Shown here: positions 30,670 through 40,940 of the stretch, piece by piece
How positions within the stretch are numbered: the stretch's first letter is position 1
Layout of the letters: every line of letters begins with the position of its first letter
Source of the DNA: Neoceratodus forsteri
Taxonomy: Eukaryota > Chordata > Ceratodontiformes > Ceratodontidae
Reading direction: 5' to 3'
Assembly: GCA_016271365.2 (NCBI GenBank)
Contig: CM028129.1
Coordinates: 1,007,141,501 to 1,007,205,500 of the forward strand
Length of the DNA: 64,000 nt
Notes under the pieces: model-generated
Databases searched by the model: none
What the model was told of the DNA's origin: nothing
Seen by the model: the letters and a program-made list of their open reading frames with translations, nothing else
Translations under genes and position numbers: made by a program

Positions 30670-32290
30670 CCCCAACCTGGGTAAGGAATCTCCTTGTTCC
30701 ATTTGGCGATTGAACAATTCACTCTTACATGATGATCACTTTATTGATATAATTAATAATCCTATGCTGTAAATAATTGTAGAAAATTACTCCTCCTTGA
30801 TTTCTGCTTCAGTGTTATGGGATACTTTAAAGGCTGTGCTATGGGGAGAAATTATTTTGTATGCTTTTTATAAAAAATGTCATCTGAAGCAGGAATATCT
30901 CACTCTTACAGACCAGCTACACTCCCTACAAGCATTCTAGAGAGAAGGAGATGCCATCTTATGTGCCCAGATCAACTCAGTGAAATGCTCGCTCCAATCA
31001 ATAATGGACTATAAGGTCCAACAAGCTCTGGAGTACCTTTGCATGTCGCATCATACTGGGGGCTAAAGGATCTTGATTGCTGGCCCATAAACTTAGGGCA
31101 CAACACCATGCCATGTACATTCTGCAGATTCAGGACTCCACTATGGGACACCTGACGCACAAGAAATCTCAAATTCAGCGAATTTTTCAAAATTACTATG
31201 CAGACTTATACCAATCCATCACTCTGCCTGACCCCAATGCCATTAATCATTTTCTTAACACAATTCCCCTTCGTAAATTGTCCACTGCTCAACAGGAGCT
31301 TCTAACAACTCCTATTACTAATGAGGAACTCTTCATCCAATTAAAATCCCTGAAATCTAGAAAATGTCTTGGACCTGATGGATATACTAATGAATGGTAC
31401 AAAATTTTCTCAGATTCCCTTTATCCTCATCTACTTCATGTTTTTCGTGTGATAGCTTCGGCAGAATACCCCCACCCTCTTGGCTTTATGCCACTGTTAG
31501 TTCAATTCCTAAACCAGGCAAGGGCCCCTCTAATCCCTCATCCTATAGGCCCATTCAGTTTTGAATACAGATTATAAAATTTACATGGCCATTTGAGCCA
31601 AAAGGTTGGAAAGAATTCTCCCAACCATTATTCGCCCTCATCAAGCTGAATTTATGCAAATGAAACACCTTAGATAACATCCATCGTACTCTTCTCCTCG
31701 AACATGTTATTTCCCATCAAATTCCTATGGCTCTACTTAGTTTAGATGCTGAAAAGGCATTTAACAGGGCCTCCTGGGACTTTCTCTGGAGTACTCTGTC
31801 TGCTTTTGCTTTTCCTGACGCTTTCCTACAATGGCATCAGCAACTCTATTCCAGTCCATCCACGTATATCCATATTAACGGATACTATTCATCTTCCATT
31901 GCTTTACAACAGGGTACTAGGCAGGGCTGTCTGATGTTTCAATTGTTATTTGCTGTTTCTAGAACCACTAGCCATAGCCATATGTAATAGCCCACAAGTA
32001 GAGGGTGTTCAGCTAGGTGGCACGGAATACAAAACTGAGTTGTATGCAGACGATATCCTGCGCACATTATTAGACCCGGATCACTTTATTCCAGGGACTT
32101 GGTCCCTTATGCAAACTTTTGGAGCCCTTTCAGGGTTTGAACTCAACCTGCACAAGATGGAAACTTTGCCATGTAATTATTCTTCTTCCCTCCAGGTCTT
32201 TGCGTCCTTTCCTTGGAATTGGCGTAAGACAAAATTTAAATATCTTGGGATTACTATTCCCTTAGACTTGTGCAATCTCAGTTTTTAAAT
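30670..32290 (+). pseudogene. L1 ORF2 linker and reverse transcriptase, copy 2
   Basis: It resumes with WRLNNSLLHDDHFID, then the Z-like linker (KKCHLKQEYLTLTDQLHSLQ). Frame 31,077-31,577 gives RIFQNYYADLYQS, KSRKCLGPDGYTNEWYKIFS. Frame 31,727-31,987 has LLSLDAEKAFNRASWDFLW (motif A, catalytic Asp kept) and the RQGC block (GTRQGCLMFQLLF). Frame 31,950-32,288 has ELYADDILRTL with the intact catalytic pair, GFELNLHKMETLP and KYLGITIPLDL. At least three frameshifts separate them. Confidence 0.9.
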
Positions 32291-33145
32291 TACGAACACC
32301 TTATGGAGCAGATAAAGGAGGACCTAGACTCCTGGGGTAGATTAGTCCTCCCTTTTACTTCTAAAATATAAACTATTTGTATCAACATTCTTCCCCGCTT
32401 ATTATATTTATTTCAAAGTCTTTCAATTTTTCCTGAATCTTATTATTTTTGCTTTTGGAATAAATGGATTTCTAGATTCCTTTGGGGGTGGGGGTTCATG
32501 ACCCTGGCTGCATTATTCTATTCTTCAGCTTCCACTGTCGAAAGGAAGCCTGAATCTTCCAAATCATATTGCTTATGCCCAGGCCGCTCGTCTAAATATT
32601 ATCTTTACTTGGATTCTTCCCCAAGCCACCCCTGCCTGGAAAAATACAGAACAGATGATAAATGACTTGTTTGATTTGTATCCTATCCTTTTCTCTGCCC
32701 GGTCCTTCTCTCCCTCCCTATCTACTTTTACCTTTTCCACTGCTCAACTTTGAAGGTCTGGTTCTGCATTAAGCATCATCCTTCCCTTGCCCTGATTTTT
32801 TATATTTGTAGTGTTCTGGCGATGGATGAGGACTTCCTTCCCTCAGCTATGGATCTTACATTTCACAGATGGGGAAACAATGGTCTCTCACACATATATC
32901 AATTTTTGGATGAGCACATGGTGGTTCCTTTTGAACAACTCCAAAAGACTTATGGTCTTAGCAATAGAGAACATTATCAATACTTGCAAGTAAGCACATA
33001 CCCGTTACACAAATGTAAAGACTATACTAAACTTCCCACTGCACTCCCTTTACTTTTGGCCATGATCATGGACTTCTAGAAGGATCGCCCCAGTGGGACC
33101 ATGTGATTGGGAATGTGTACAAGGGATTGTAAGAAATCAATCCAG
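32291..33145 (+). pseudogene. L1 ORF2 C-terminal region before the SINE
   Basis: Fragments such as LDSWGRLVLPFTSKI and QLPLSKGSLNLPNHIAYAQA (about 32,525-32,585) match the post-catalytic L1 region. Frame 32,750-33,079 (109 codons) holds the later part, ending about 33,079, and sequence continues to the SINE target at 33,135-33,145. Confidence 0.75.
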
Positions 33146-33649
33146 GTTGGCCCAATGGTGCAGAGGGCTGAGGCGCTGGACACCACACCCACAACCCGGG
33201 CTCGGGAATGAGCTCGGATCATCGGGGGTCAGTGGGGAGGAGGGAGAGGACAGTGAGTAGCTACCGGTGGGCAGCTCTCCACCTCAGGAGGGATCTGGTG
33301 GGCCTCTCGGTGCTTGGCTGCCACCCATTGGAGGCTGGGTGGTGGTGTCACCTCTGATAGCCCGAGCATGAGGCCAGGGGAAGGTGGAAGTTGCTGTAGT
33401 CTGGAGCTGCGGCTAACATAAGCACCTCCACACCCATGTGGCACTGCTTCCGGGGTCCCGGGAAGCTAGAAGGGGAGAAAATGGTAGAAATTGGGGACGC
33501 TGCTCGATGGTGCCTCCAGGCCGGCTCTGGAGTTCTGCCAGGATGCGCATAGCGCAGGTAAGTTCCCGAACGACCCAGAGTCCGGTAGGGTGGCAGAAAT
33601 TAGTGGTGTCTGCCATGGAGGATAAAAGTAGTGGACAAAAAAAAATATA
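33146..33649 (+). mobile_element. tRNA-headed SINE, copy 2, with 11-bp TSD
   Basis: The 504-bp element starts TTGGCCCAATGGTGCAGAGG and ends in ACAAAAAAAAATATA. It is flanked by AATCAATCCAG (33,135-33,145) and ATTCAATCCAG (33,650-33,660), one mismatch. The head resembles a tRNA A box with GGCTGAGGCGCTGG; the related copy is at 16.2 kb. Poly(A) and a TSD of this kind indicate mobilisation by an L1-type enzyme. The 5' 190 bp match copy 1 best. Confidence 0.8.
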
Positions 33650-34635
33650 ATTCAATCCAGAATCAATCTGATTGATTCTGGATAAATGGAACCAAGAACT
33701 TCAAGCTTCCATAGATCATTCCAACTGGGAGAAATCGGCTATCTCAGCTTACAAAATCACCTCTTCCCCCCGTGGCACAAATCTGCATGGAAGTGCCACT
33801 CACAGTATTTCCGCACCCCTGCTATTCTTTGGCATTTTCTACCCCATCATTTTGGGGACTATTGGCAGTGTTGTGGTTACAATCCCACTGATCAGGTTAA
33901 TATTTTTTATTTTTGTCCCACTTTACACCCTTACTGGTTGCCAATGGTAACTCAGATCTACTGACCGGCTGATCCTTCAAAGTGACTCCTGAATTTATTC
34001 TGACATTGGTACCCCCTCCTAATCTGCACTTATCCTGTTAAGTCCTTGATTTGGATTTACGTATTAGCAGCCAAAAAAGCAACCACTCGCCTATGGATGA
34101 AACCAGTTACCCCAAAGCTTGAGATGTGGTATTCTATTATGTTAGAGATATACCTCATGGAAAAATGTACAGCAACACAACAGAAACATCAGGAGCATTT
34201 TGAGATCCGTTGGAAGCCCTGGGTCTTTTATTATGCCTCTGTTGATGAACATTGGATTCCATAATTTCATACAAATGTTCTGGCCACATGGATCGCTTTC
34301 TTTTTGAAAGGGGTATATTATATTGGGACTTTTTCTGCTTATGGTCATTTTCCTTTCTTTTTTTACCTATATAGGTTGTATGCCCTGTGTCAGAGTGCCC
34401 CCTCCCCGCCCACTGGTGCTTTACAGTTTTTATAATTTTAATTTTAGATTAAGGACTTTTTAACAGTAGTTAGATTTTCATCAGGCTGTTTTGTACCTAC
34501 AATTAGGTAAGGGTGAAATGCCCTATACTTTTTTTTTTTTTTTTTGCTGTCTACATGTGTGCTATGTACATACTGTTTGTTGGTTGTTTATTGCTGTTCC
34601 CTGTTGTGTTAATAAACTTTAAATATAAGAACAAA
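33650..34635 (+). pseudogene. L1 ORF2 C-terminus and 3' UTR after the SINE
   Basis: Frames 33,672-33,950 and 33,686-33,964 share the terminal domain: W..ELQASIDHSNWEKSAISA, then a WHKSAWKCHSQYFRTPAILWH and CGYNPTDQV type Cys/His region (an HxxW-CP remnant) at about 33,770-33,940. Frame 34,046-34,264 contains the last block (AAKKATTRLWMKP..HWIP). The 3' UTR to 34,635 has a T run and an AATAAA at about 34,610. Confidence 0.75.
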
Positions 34636-34641
34636 TAAAAT

Positions 34642-35144
34642 CCAAAATGGGTTGCCACTCCCCATTTTTCTTGTGGGTCAGGAAATATCTGGAGTATAGT
34701 CCCCTCCTGATTTGGGTGGGGAAGGGAGACTGTTTCCACTGCATTTGCTAGTACCATCTTTTTTACCTCCAACTCTGGCAGATGTTTTTCTGCTGGGATA
34801 TGTGAAGGAAAGGCTCTGCAAATTTGCAGCTTTGAAAACTCTTGAACTGCAGAGAGAGACCCTGACTCACTATTTCCAGAGCCCACCTGTCTGTGGACTG
34901 TGGTAGTATTTTCCCAAGCCTGAAAATAGTGAGTTAGCCTTCCTCCCACTAGTAATGGTTGGGTGACCTGGGCACACGTGTTGGGGTTTTGTTTTGTAAG
35001 GGCCTTGTGACCTGGAGTAACATCTCCCTGTTTGGGGCCCCTTCTGGCCCTACCTCTGAAAAAGCCCCTCTGAGAGGCATAGTCATAGATCACATAAGCA
35101 CAGGAGTAGTAACCCCTGCCCCTACCTCCCTTTCCATAATACAT
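34642..35144 (-). pseudogene. DIRS reverse transcriptase N-terminal part and gag end
   Basis: The 197-codon frame begins with MYYGKGGRGRGYYSC and RGFFRGRARRGPKQ, an Arg/Gly-rich tail typical of the DIRS gag end. It continues with VGGRLTHYFQAWENTT and LPELEVKKMVLANAVETVSL, the opening blocks of DIRS reverse transcriptase. In a shifted frame it ends HKKNGEWQPILDF at the L1 junction (the usual KKxGGWRPVLDL). Confidence 0.8.
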
Positions 35145-35149
35145 CTGTG

Positions 35150-36584
35150 GTCTGGAGGCCTTTTCCTTCTCAGTGTTGCTTTTATAAATGGTTTGTATTC
35201 ATCCACCTTTTTTCATGTAAGTCTCTGTCTCATCACCAAACAAGGAATTTCCCTCACATGGAAAATCCATGGCTTTTGTCTGAGTGTCATGGGAAACGTT
35301 TGTAGTTCTGAGTCAGGCAAAACTTCTGAAGGACACTGCATGTGCCATGATCCTGGAAGTAATATCACTGGTATCCATAGCCATATGAAATTGGTACTTG
35401 GTGGCATCCATAGCAGTTTTTGCTGTGTCTGCCAGGTCCCGAGCCAAATCCTCCGGCGCTTTCTTGCTCATGGCCACTGTAGAACTCCAAAGCACCTTTT
35501 GGTACTGAGATGAGTAGGCCATATAAGTTGCCTGTCTTAGCAGCAAAGAAGCTGACACAAACTTTTTTGCCCATGCTGTCCAGTTTTCTAGAATCTCTCC
35601 CTGGAGGCTGACAGGAATGGGGTACCTTAGTCTTGTCACAGGCAGCAGTCTGAACCATGCCTTCATGGTCAGGTTGGTTATATAATTACTCAGCACACTG
35701 TTTGTTCACCTGGTACTTTCTCTCAATTTTCTTGTCAATGCCAGCAGCAGAAGTGGGGATGACAATATTTTGAAGGTGGCTTTCTTTAGAGACTTGTGGA
35801 CAGGCAAATACAATCTTTTTATTGGGGCTAGGCTCATCATATCTAAAAATTCAACCTCATATTCTCCTGAGGTAACAGATTGAGGATATTTGTCATCAGC
35901 CCCATGAATGTAAAATGAAAAATATAGTCCCTGAAGATGAAGGAGGGGACCAAACTCCTGCTCAGGGGAGCTGTCCAGTTCTATGGAATCCACTTCCTCC
36001 TCCTCCTCCTCCTCATCATCATCATCATCATACATTTCTGCCTCCTCCTCCACAGGCATCAGAGCCGGGGGCTGGCATAATCATACAGGCACCCATAACT
36101 TGGAAAGCCTGGAAACAGTGCTATGTTTTAATCATATCTTCAAATGAGGGAAAGTTACTTTTGTTCACTGGTGTCTCCTTTGCCTTTTCAGCATGAGGGA
36201 CAGTGACATGCTTTTCCTTATGTGTTTTCTTAGCAGACACCATGCCAGATGCGGCCTACTGTCCACTGGTGTCTTCTATGCCTTTTCAGCAGGAGGGACA
36301 GTGGTATGCATTTCTTTATGCATTTTCTTAACAGGCACCATTTCAAATGCCTGCCTACTGTCCACTGGCACCTCCTTTTCCCTTTCAGCAGGAGGGACAG
36401 TGACACACTTTTCTTTATGTTTTTTCTTAGCAAGCACTGTCTCTGATGCCTGCTCAGTGGCTCTTTTAACTTTTGTGGTATCACGGATCCCTCTTTCAGA
36501 TGCCCTGGTTTCTGTGAGCTTACTCTGATGGGCTGGAACCTCACCTGAGCCTTGCTGTGATGAGGAGTCATAATGTGAGGCCAT
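35150..36584 (-). pseudogene. DIRS gag-like protein
   Basis: Four consecutive frames. 36,584-36,276 starts MASHYDSSSQQGSGEVPAHQ and contains basic repeats. 36,059-35,706 has an acidic run (DDDDDEEEEEEE, from CTC/ATC triplet repeats at 35,994-36,032) then DSIELDSSPEQE. 35,696-35,313 has LRQATYMAYSSQYQKVLW and DTAKTAMDATKYQFHMAMDT, matching the C-terminal half of DIRS gag (usual ...ARSxATGVALRRHxWLR). The frames are separated by stops or shifts. The protein should package element RNA. Confidence 0.75.
36155..36450 (-). repeat. Three 99-bp tandem repeats in DIRS gag
   Basis: CACTGG-anchored units begin at 36,166, 36,264 and 36,363, so the period is 98-99 bp (33 codons). On the minus strand each encodes a motif KKxHKExxxTVPPAE followed by PVDSR. 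The left unit is out of frame after a stop. The repetition is inside the coding region and keeps the reading frame between the two right units. Confidence 0.78.
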
Positions 36585-37267
36585 ATCATCTTTAAGTTTT
36601 TAACTCACTGATGCAATAAACTTAGGGTAAAACTCAAAGCACAATTACAACTGGTAAAAAGTGATCAGGACCCAGGCACTTGAATGCTAATCATGGCAAT
36701 CTGCCCATGCTTGAAAATATTTTTTTTTTGCCTGTGGGACCTGTGTTTTCTTAGGTCAAATGCCTAAGAAATGGTTCCCAAAGAAAAGACACCAAATGCA
36801 ATTTGGTTAAAAAAATAATGGGAACCGATCCCAGTTACCAATGTTAAAAGTGAAAGACAAAGCTAAGCAGAACATCCTCCTAGTTCCTGAGCCAAAATGG
36901 AACTGGGACTACACAATTCAATAGGAACACTCTAAAGATGTTATTCTGGGTTTTTTTGTTCAAAAAGTAAAGTGGGTCCCATAAAGGGAAGCTGCGCTTC
37001 AACAGTCCACCTCTGGTTCCCCGGAACTGAAAGAGAAAGGGAACCTGAGACACAAACAAATTCAACACAATAAAACTCTAACTAACTCAGAGTTATCGAA
37101 AACTTAACTAAAACAGAACAAAACAAAATAAAAAAATAAACCAAAATGCAACGTCTCTGAAGCAGGAGCAAATTCGGGGCATTGTTTCTTCTCAGGTGGA
37201 GAAATAAATCTGCCATTACAGGGCAGAGGTGAGCATGACCGCACCACAGAGTTTTGAATTTCATTCT

Positions 37268-37365
37268 ACATTCCTTAATTTACATAAAATTCTTAAAGCT
37301 CCAGGCCAAGCTCAGTCCAGGGGACTGATGATGCATTTGTTAAACAACTAGTGAGGGATTCCAGG
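37268..37365. repeat. DIRS inverted terminal repeat, right
   Basis: Counterpart of 21,706-21,798 in inverted orientation. It reads TTCCTTAATTTACATAAAAT and, further on, GGGACTGATGATGCATTTG. Between it and the gag start (36,585-37,267) lies a 5' non-coding region without genes; its 37,015-37,225 part recurs at 17.3-17.5 kb. Confidence 0.78.
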
Positions 37366-37375
37366 GGTTTAAAAG

Positions 37376-37562
37376 CAGGAGTGTGCAAATCCAACTGCCC
37401 CCTGTTCTCGACAAGTAAATTTCCTCAAAGTACAAGTACAAAAACGGAGCTGATTGCATTGTAAAGAATGAGGTACAAGTCCTAAAAGTGGTTAGTGCAG
37501 AGTAGTCAAGTAGAGTGGGCAAACTGAATGGGCCTTTTTATGCTATCATCAATGTATCTATG
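37376..37562 (+). mobile_element. Host CR1 of the big nest, right piece with tail
   Basis: The segment ends AAGTAGAGTGGGCAAACTG and AATGGGCCTTTTTATGCTAT.., then ATGTATCTATGG, a CR1 3' tail in plus orientation (compare 29.9 kb). It is the natural continuation of the CR1 at 20,976-21,658 after removal of the DIRS element. Bases 37,376-37,470 are decayed. Confidence 0.65.
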
Positions 37563-37955
37563 GAATTCCCAGGTGGTCCCCTCACTTGGTCTCTTAACCA
37601 CCTTCCAAACTCTGATAATCCTTGCATTTATCAACTATTCTATATTTAACTATACCTGTATTGCATGACATATTATGTGGTGTATTGTTTGTCTGATGTT
37701 TTGTTAAGTTAAACACAAAATAATTGAAAAAATACATGGGGTGTTCTAACCACTGCAGGAAAAAATAAAGTGCAGAAACAGAGCCTGTGTACCAAACTGA
37801 AGTGTAAATTGATATACCTCTACCTCCTCTCTCCCTCACTCTCCCTGGTGAACCTTGTGTCAATTTCTTCCTGATCCTTGGCTTCATCTTGAAACTCTTT
37901 GACGCCTTCTGTCCCGTCCCCCGCAGCATAATTATGTTTTAGATCTCTTTGTCAG
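37563..37955. other. Unassigned stretch before an L2-like LINE
   Basis: AT-rich then C/T-rich. It may include the 5' UTR of the LINE that follows. The 111-codon minus frame (37,594-37,929) has no recognisable motif. Confidence 0.4.
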
Positions 37956-38850
37956 CCTACTACTTTTGTTAGCAGGTGACATTGAAATTTATCCTGACCC
38001 TTATACTCCTTCATCTTTACAACTTCCCAAAGGTTTGAGGGTGGCTCATTTAAACATCCATAGCCTTCTCACAAAAATCGATTGACTCTTACTGACTATG
38101 CTTAACCTGCGGCTGGATGTACTAGTGATATCTGAAACCTGGCTCTCCTCTAAGGTCCAGAATTCTGATGTAACTATAGCAGGCTATACCTTAGCTAGGC
38201 AAGATCACTCTAAGAGGGGCAGTGGTGTTGTAGTCTACATAGCTACCAAGATCCAATTTATGATTGTTCTTGCTGTCTTCTCTCCTTCTTCCCATGAACT
38301 GCTCCTTCTTAAGCCTTCCCTTCCCTATTCCCATCTTTATTGCTGGTGTTTACTGCTGCCCTGGTACATCCTCTGCTTTAGTTACTGAGCTTCTTTCTTC
38401 TATCTGTTTGAACTCCTAGTGTGGTGAGTTGCTTATATCTGGTGACTTTAATATAAATTGTCTATCCCTTAATACAAATAAATTTTCACAAAATGTGAAG
38501 TCACTGCAGCTAACCCAATTGATTTCTCAACCCACTTGTTTAAATTTGAAATCCTTAAGCCACTCCCTACTTGACTTGGTCCTCGCTTTGCATCCCCACC
38601 GTGTAATGGATGCAGGTATCCTTCCTGATGCCCTCAGTGATTATCACATGGTTTACTGTGTGCACAAATTACATTGTCCTAAAGCCCCCCTTAAATTAAT
38701 TTATCTCAGGTCTTTTAAGTCTCTTGACTTGGCCTCCATCCTAGCTAATCTTTGGTCTATCAGTTGGTCCCCATCTCTGCAACCAGTAATAAAAATTCTG
38801 CCCTACTCTCACAACTTTCTATCAAACCCTTCAAGGGGGTAGAAATGATG
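37956..38850 (+). mobile_element. LINE remnant H, L2-like endonuclease
   Basis: It starts with LLLLAGDIEIYPDPYTPS-type sequence (usual SGDIHPNPGP), then VAHLNIHSLLTKID and LDVLVISETWLSSKV (catalytic Glu of SETWL), HSKRGSGVVVYIATKI. Frame 38,429-38,842 carries LISGDFNINCLSLNTN (GDFN block), SHSLLDLVLALHPHRV, and ILPDALSDYHMVYCVHKL, where the catalytic SDH reads SDY. It stops near 38,850, where L1 sequence begins. There is no reverse transcriptase. Confidence 0.85.
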
Positions 38851-39630
38851 CCACTGATACACTCAAGGCCAAATGGGAGCAGGATCTCTCCATTACTATT
38901 GACCCAGCTATCTGGAAACTTGCAGTCAAACATTTCCTACCCTGTCCAAGAAACAATAAGCTTAGACATGTACATTTTCATGTCATGTACAGGGCATGTA
39001 TTACCCCCAAGAAGTTGCAGACTATGAGTCCAGAGAACTCCTGTGAGTGTTCTAAATGCTCAGTGGAGGATGTGAACTTTTTGCACCCTGCCTTAACCTG
39101 CCCCGAGGTTTCATTCTTCTGGTATGGGATACACCAAATCATGAGTAAGATTCTGGGATACACACCTTCCAAGTCCCCATTGGAACTTCTGCTGGGAGCT
39201 GACCATTATCACCCCAAGGGAGAGTGCACATATTTCTCTGGTCTCTGGCTTTGGTTACGGCATGGAAAACTATTGCCCAGTTCTGGCTGTCAACCAGCAT
39301 CCACACAGCTCAACAATGAGCCAATAACATGAAACAGTGTCTAGCTTTGGAAAAAAAAATGCAATTGACAGTGAACGGAGCCTACACATCTTTTCTGCAC
39401 ATGTGGTGACCACTGCTGGATGCCCTGGAAGGTGATTATTCCCATCGTAAATTCGGCCCCTACGTACTCACCCATTCCCAAGAGAGTGTGGCACAGGACT
39501 GGTGACCCTTTGATTTATGGGGTTTATCTCCCTGGTAGGAGTTCAGCTAGCAATGTTTTCTAGTGGCCCATTGACAGCCCTGCTCTGTGTTTAGTTTTTT
39601 TCCTAATGTATAGTTTTTTTGGTATTTTAA
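38851..39630 (+). mobile_element. L1 ORF2 C-terminal fragment, copy 4
   Basis: KWEQDLSITIDPAIWKLAVK and the stretch ending HVHFHVMYRACITPKKL lead into a well preserved Cys/His region: CECSKC, then H..LTCPEVSFFWYGIHQIM (about 39,040-39,140), the L1 ORF2 C-terminal zinc-knuckle-like motif. Frame 38,985-39,332 is open for 115 codons. The 3' UTR reaches about 39,630 (TTTTTTGGTATTTTAATAAG). It is 5' truncated. Confidence 0.85.
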
Positions 39631-39791
39631 TAAGTAAGTAAACTTTCATTTCTTGAGTGCCCAATCCTGGAGGCTCTGGGCACTTCACAAAGAGGTGCAA
39701 CAATTTACAATGATTTACAACCATTTAAAATCAGAGTCAGTTAACTTTGAGTCATATAATAAATAATAAAACTCTAAGAACCCCTTAAAAT

Positions 39792-40940
39792 TCAGTGGAC
39801 ATCAAATGCCTGCTCAAATATGTGTGCTTTAAGGCCCCACTTGAAAATATCCACAGAGGAAGCCTCTCTTAGTGACTGTGGCAAAGAGTTCCAAAGGACT
39901 GGCCCCACAACCTCAAAGGCATGGTCTCCTAATGTCTTAACCCACGCCCTTGGAATCATCAGGAGGCCCTCCGTGGAGGAACAGAGTGAGCACACCAGGC
40001 AAATAAGTGTCAGGAGGTCAGTCAGATAGCCAGGGCTTGAGCCATATAGGTCCTTATAGGTGAGCAAGCCCACTTTGAAAGCAATCCTCCCTCTGACAGG
40101 CAGCCAGTGCAGTTCATGCAAGACCGGGGTTGTAAGAGTGAACCTCGAAGGGCCCATCAATAACCTGGCTGCCACATTCTGCACCAGCTGCAGTCGACAG
40201 AGATTACCTCCACTGACCTTGAAGTATAGAGCAGTACAGTAATTGAGCCTGGATGTAAGAAAAGCATGCACCAGTGAGGGCAGGACATTAGGCAGGGTTA
40301 AAGGTTTAATCCAGGCATCATTCCTTAAGTGGTAAAAACCACTCTGGATGATGGAAGACACCTGAGCATCAAGTGTCAAACCATCATGAAGGATGACGCC
40401 CAGATTTTGCACCTTAGTGGCTGGCATCAGTAAAGTTTTACCCAGAAACAACCCTGTTCCTGATCCAGTGGTGACCATGTCCTGCCGATGACCAGGCTCA
40501 ATCACCAGTACCTCTGTCTTGTCCGGGTTAAGCCTCAGCCAGTTAGAGGATGTCCAGTCCTGGATCTCATATAGGCATTTATTTAGCACCTCCACGGCAT
40601 CAGATGTCCCAGGGGCAAAGGACATATATAGTTTTGTATTATCTGCATAGCAGTGAAAACCCAGACTGTAACGCCTAATGATGTCACCTGGAGGCAGCAT
40701 GTATATCACAAAGAACATGGGCGATAGGATCAAGCCCCGAGGAACTCCGCAGGTCAGGAGCTTTGAGCAGGAGGTGAGATTGCCCATCACTACCCGTTGC
40801 ATCCTGCCCGTCAAACAGGACTTAAACCAGCTGATAACTTTGCCAGGGAGTCCACAAAGCGCTTTAAAGTGATCAAGTAGCACCATGTGGTCTACGGTGT
40901 CAAATGCTGAAGAGAGATTCAAGAGGCGAGAATTGACCAT
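39792..40940 (-). pseudogene. L2 reverse transcriptase C-terminal 382 codons
   Basis: Motifs in order: LLNLSSAFDTVDHMVLL (motif A; the usual LDLSSAFD has its catalytic Asp as Asn), GVPRGLILSPMFFVIYM, HCYADNTKLYMSF (YADN instead of YADD), NWLRLNPDKTEVLVI, NLGVILHDGLTL, RLNYCTALYFKVSG, QLVQNVAARLLMGPSR, TTPVLHELHWLPVRGRIAFK and the terminal WNSLPQSLREASSVDIFKWG. The frame is open throughout despite two catalytic substitutions, which suggests recent loss or chance. Confidence 0.92.

Larger units (their letters stand above)
24165..34635 (+). mobile_element. L1-type LINE, copy 2, inserted in DIRS
   Basis: The span is 10,471 bp. It contains a TIR-bounded insert (25,933-30,669) and a SINE (33,146-33,649), so the L1 itself is about 5.2 kb, near full length except that no ORF1 is recognisable. 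ORF2 pieces: endonuclease (25,215-25,932), linker and reverse transcriptase (30,670-32,290), and C-terminus (32,290-33,145 and 33,650-34,260). A 3' UTR follows, with AATAAA at about 34,610 and an A-rich end at 34,635. Confidence 0.9.
21660..37375 (-). mobile_element. DIRS-type tyrosine-recombinase retroelement, split by an L1
   Basis: On the minus strand the order from right to left is inverted terminal repeat, gag-like ORF (36.6-35.2 kb), reverse transcriptase (35.1-34.64 and 24.16-23.5 kb), RNase H (23.3-22.94 kb), tyrosine recombinase (22.6-21.8 kb), inverted terminal repeat. An L1 of 10.47 kb separates the two halves of the reverse transcriptase; without it the element is about 5.25 kb, a normal DIRS length. 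DIRS elements copy RNA into DNA and integrate through a tyrosine recombinase rather than an integrase or endonuclease. Frameshifts and a truncated recombinase make it inactive. It sits inside a CR1. Confidence 0.88.

Noticed and set aside
30067..30717. 216-codon proline-rich minus-strand frame
   Set aside because: No domain, extreme composition, crosses the right boundary of the TIR insert into L1 sequence; probably an open frame by composition.
35993..36050. CTC/ATC triplet run as a free microsatellite
   Set aside because: It sits in the DIRS gag frame and encodes the acidic run, so it is described as part of that pseudogene.
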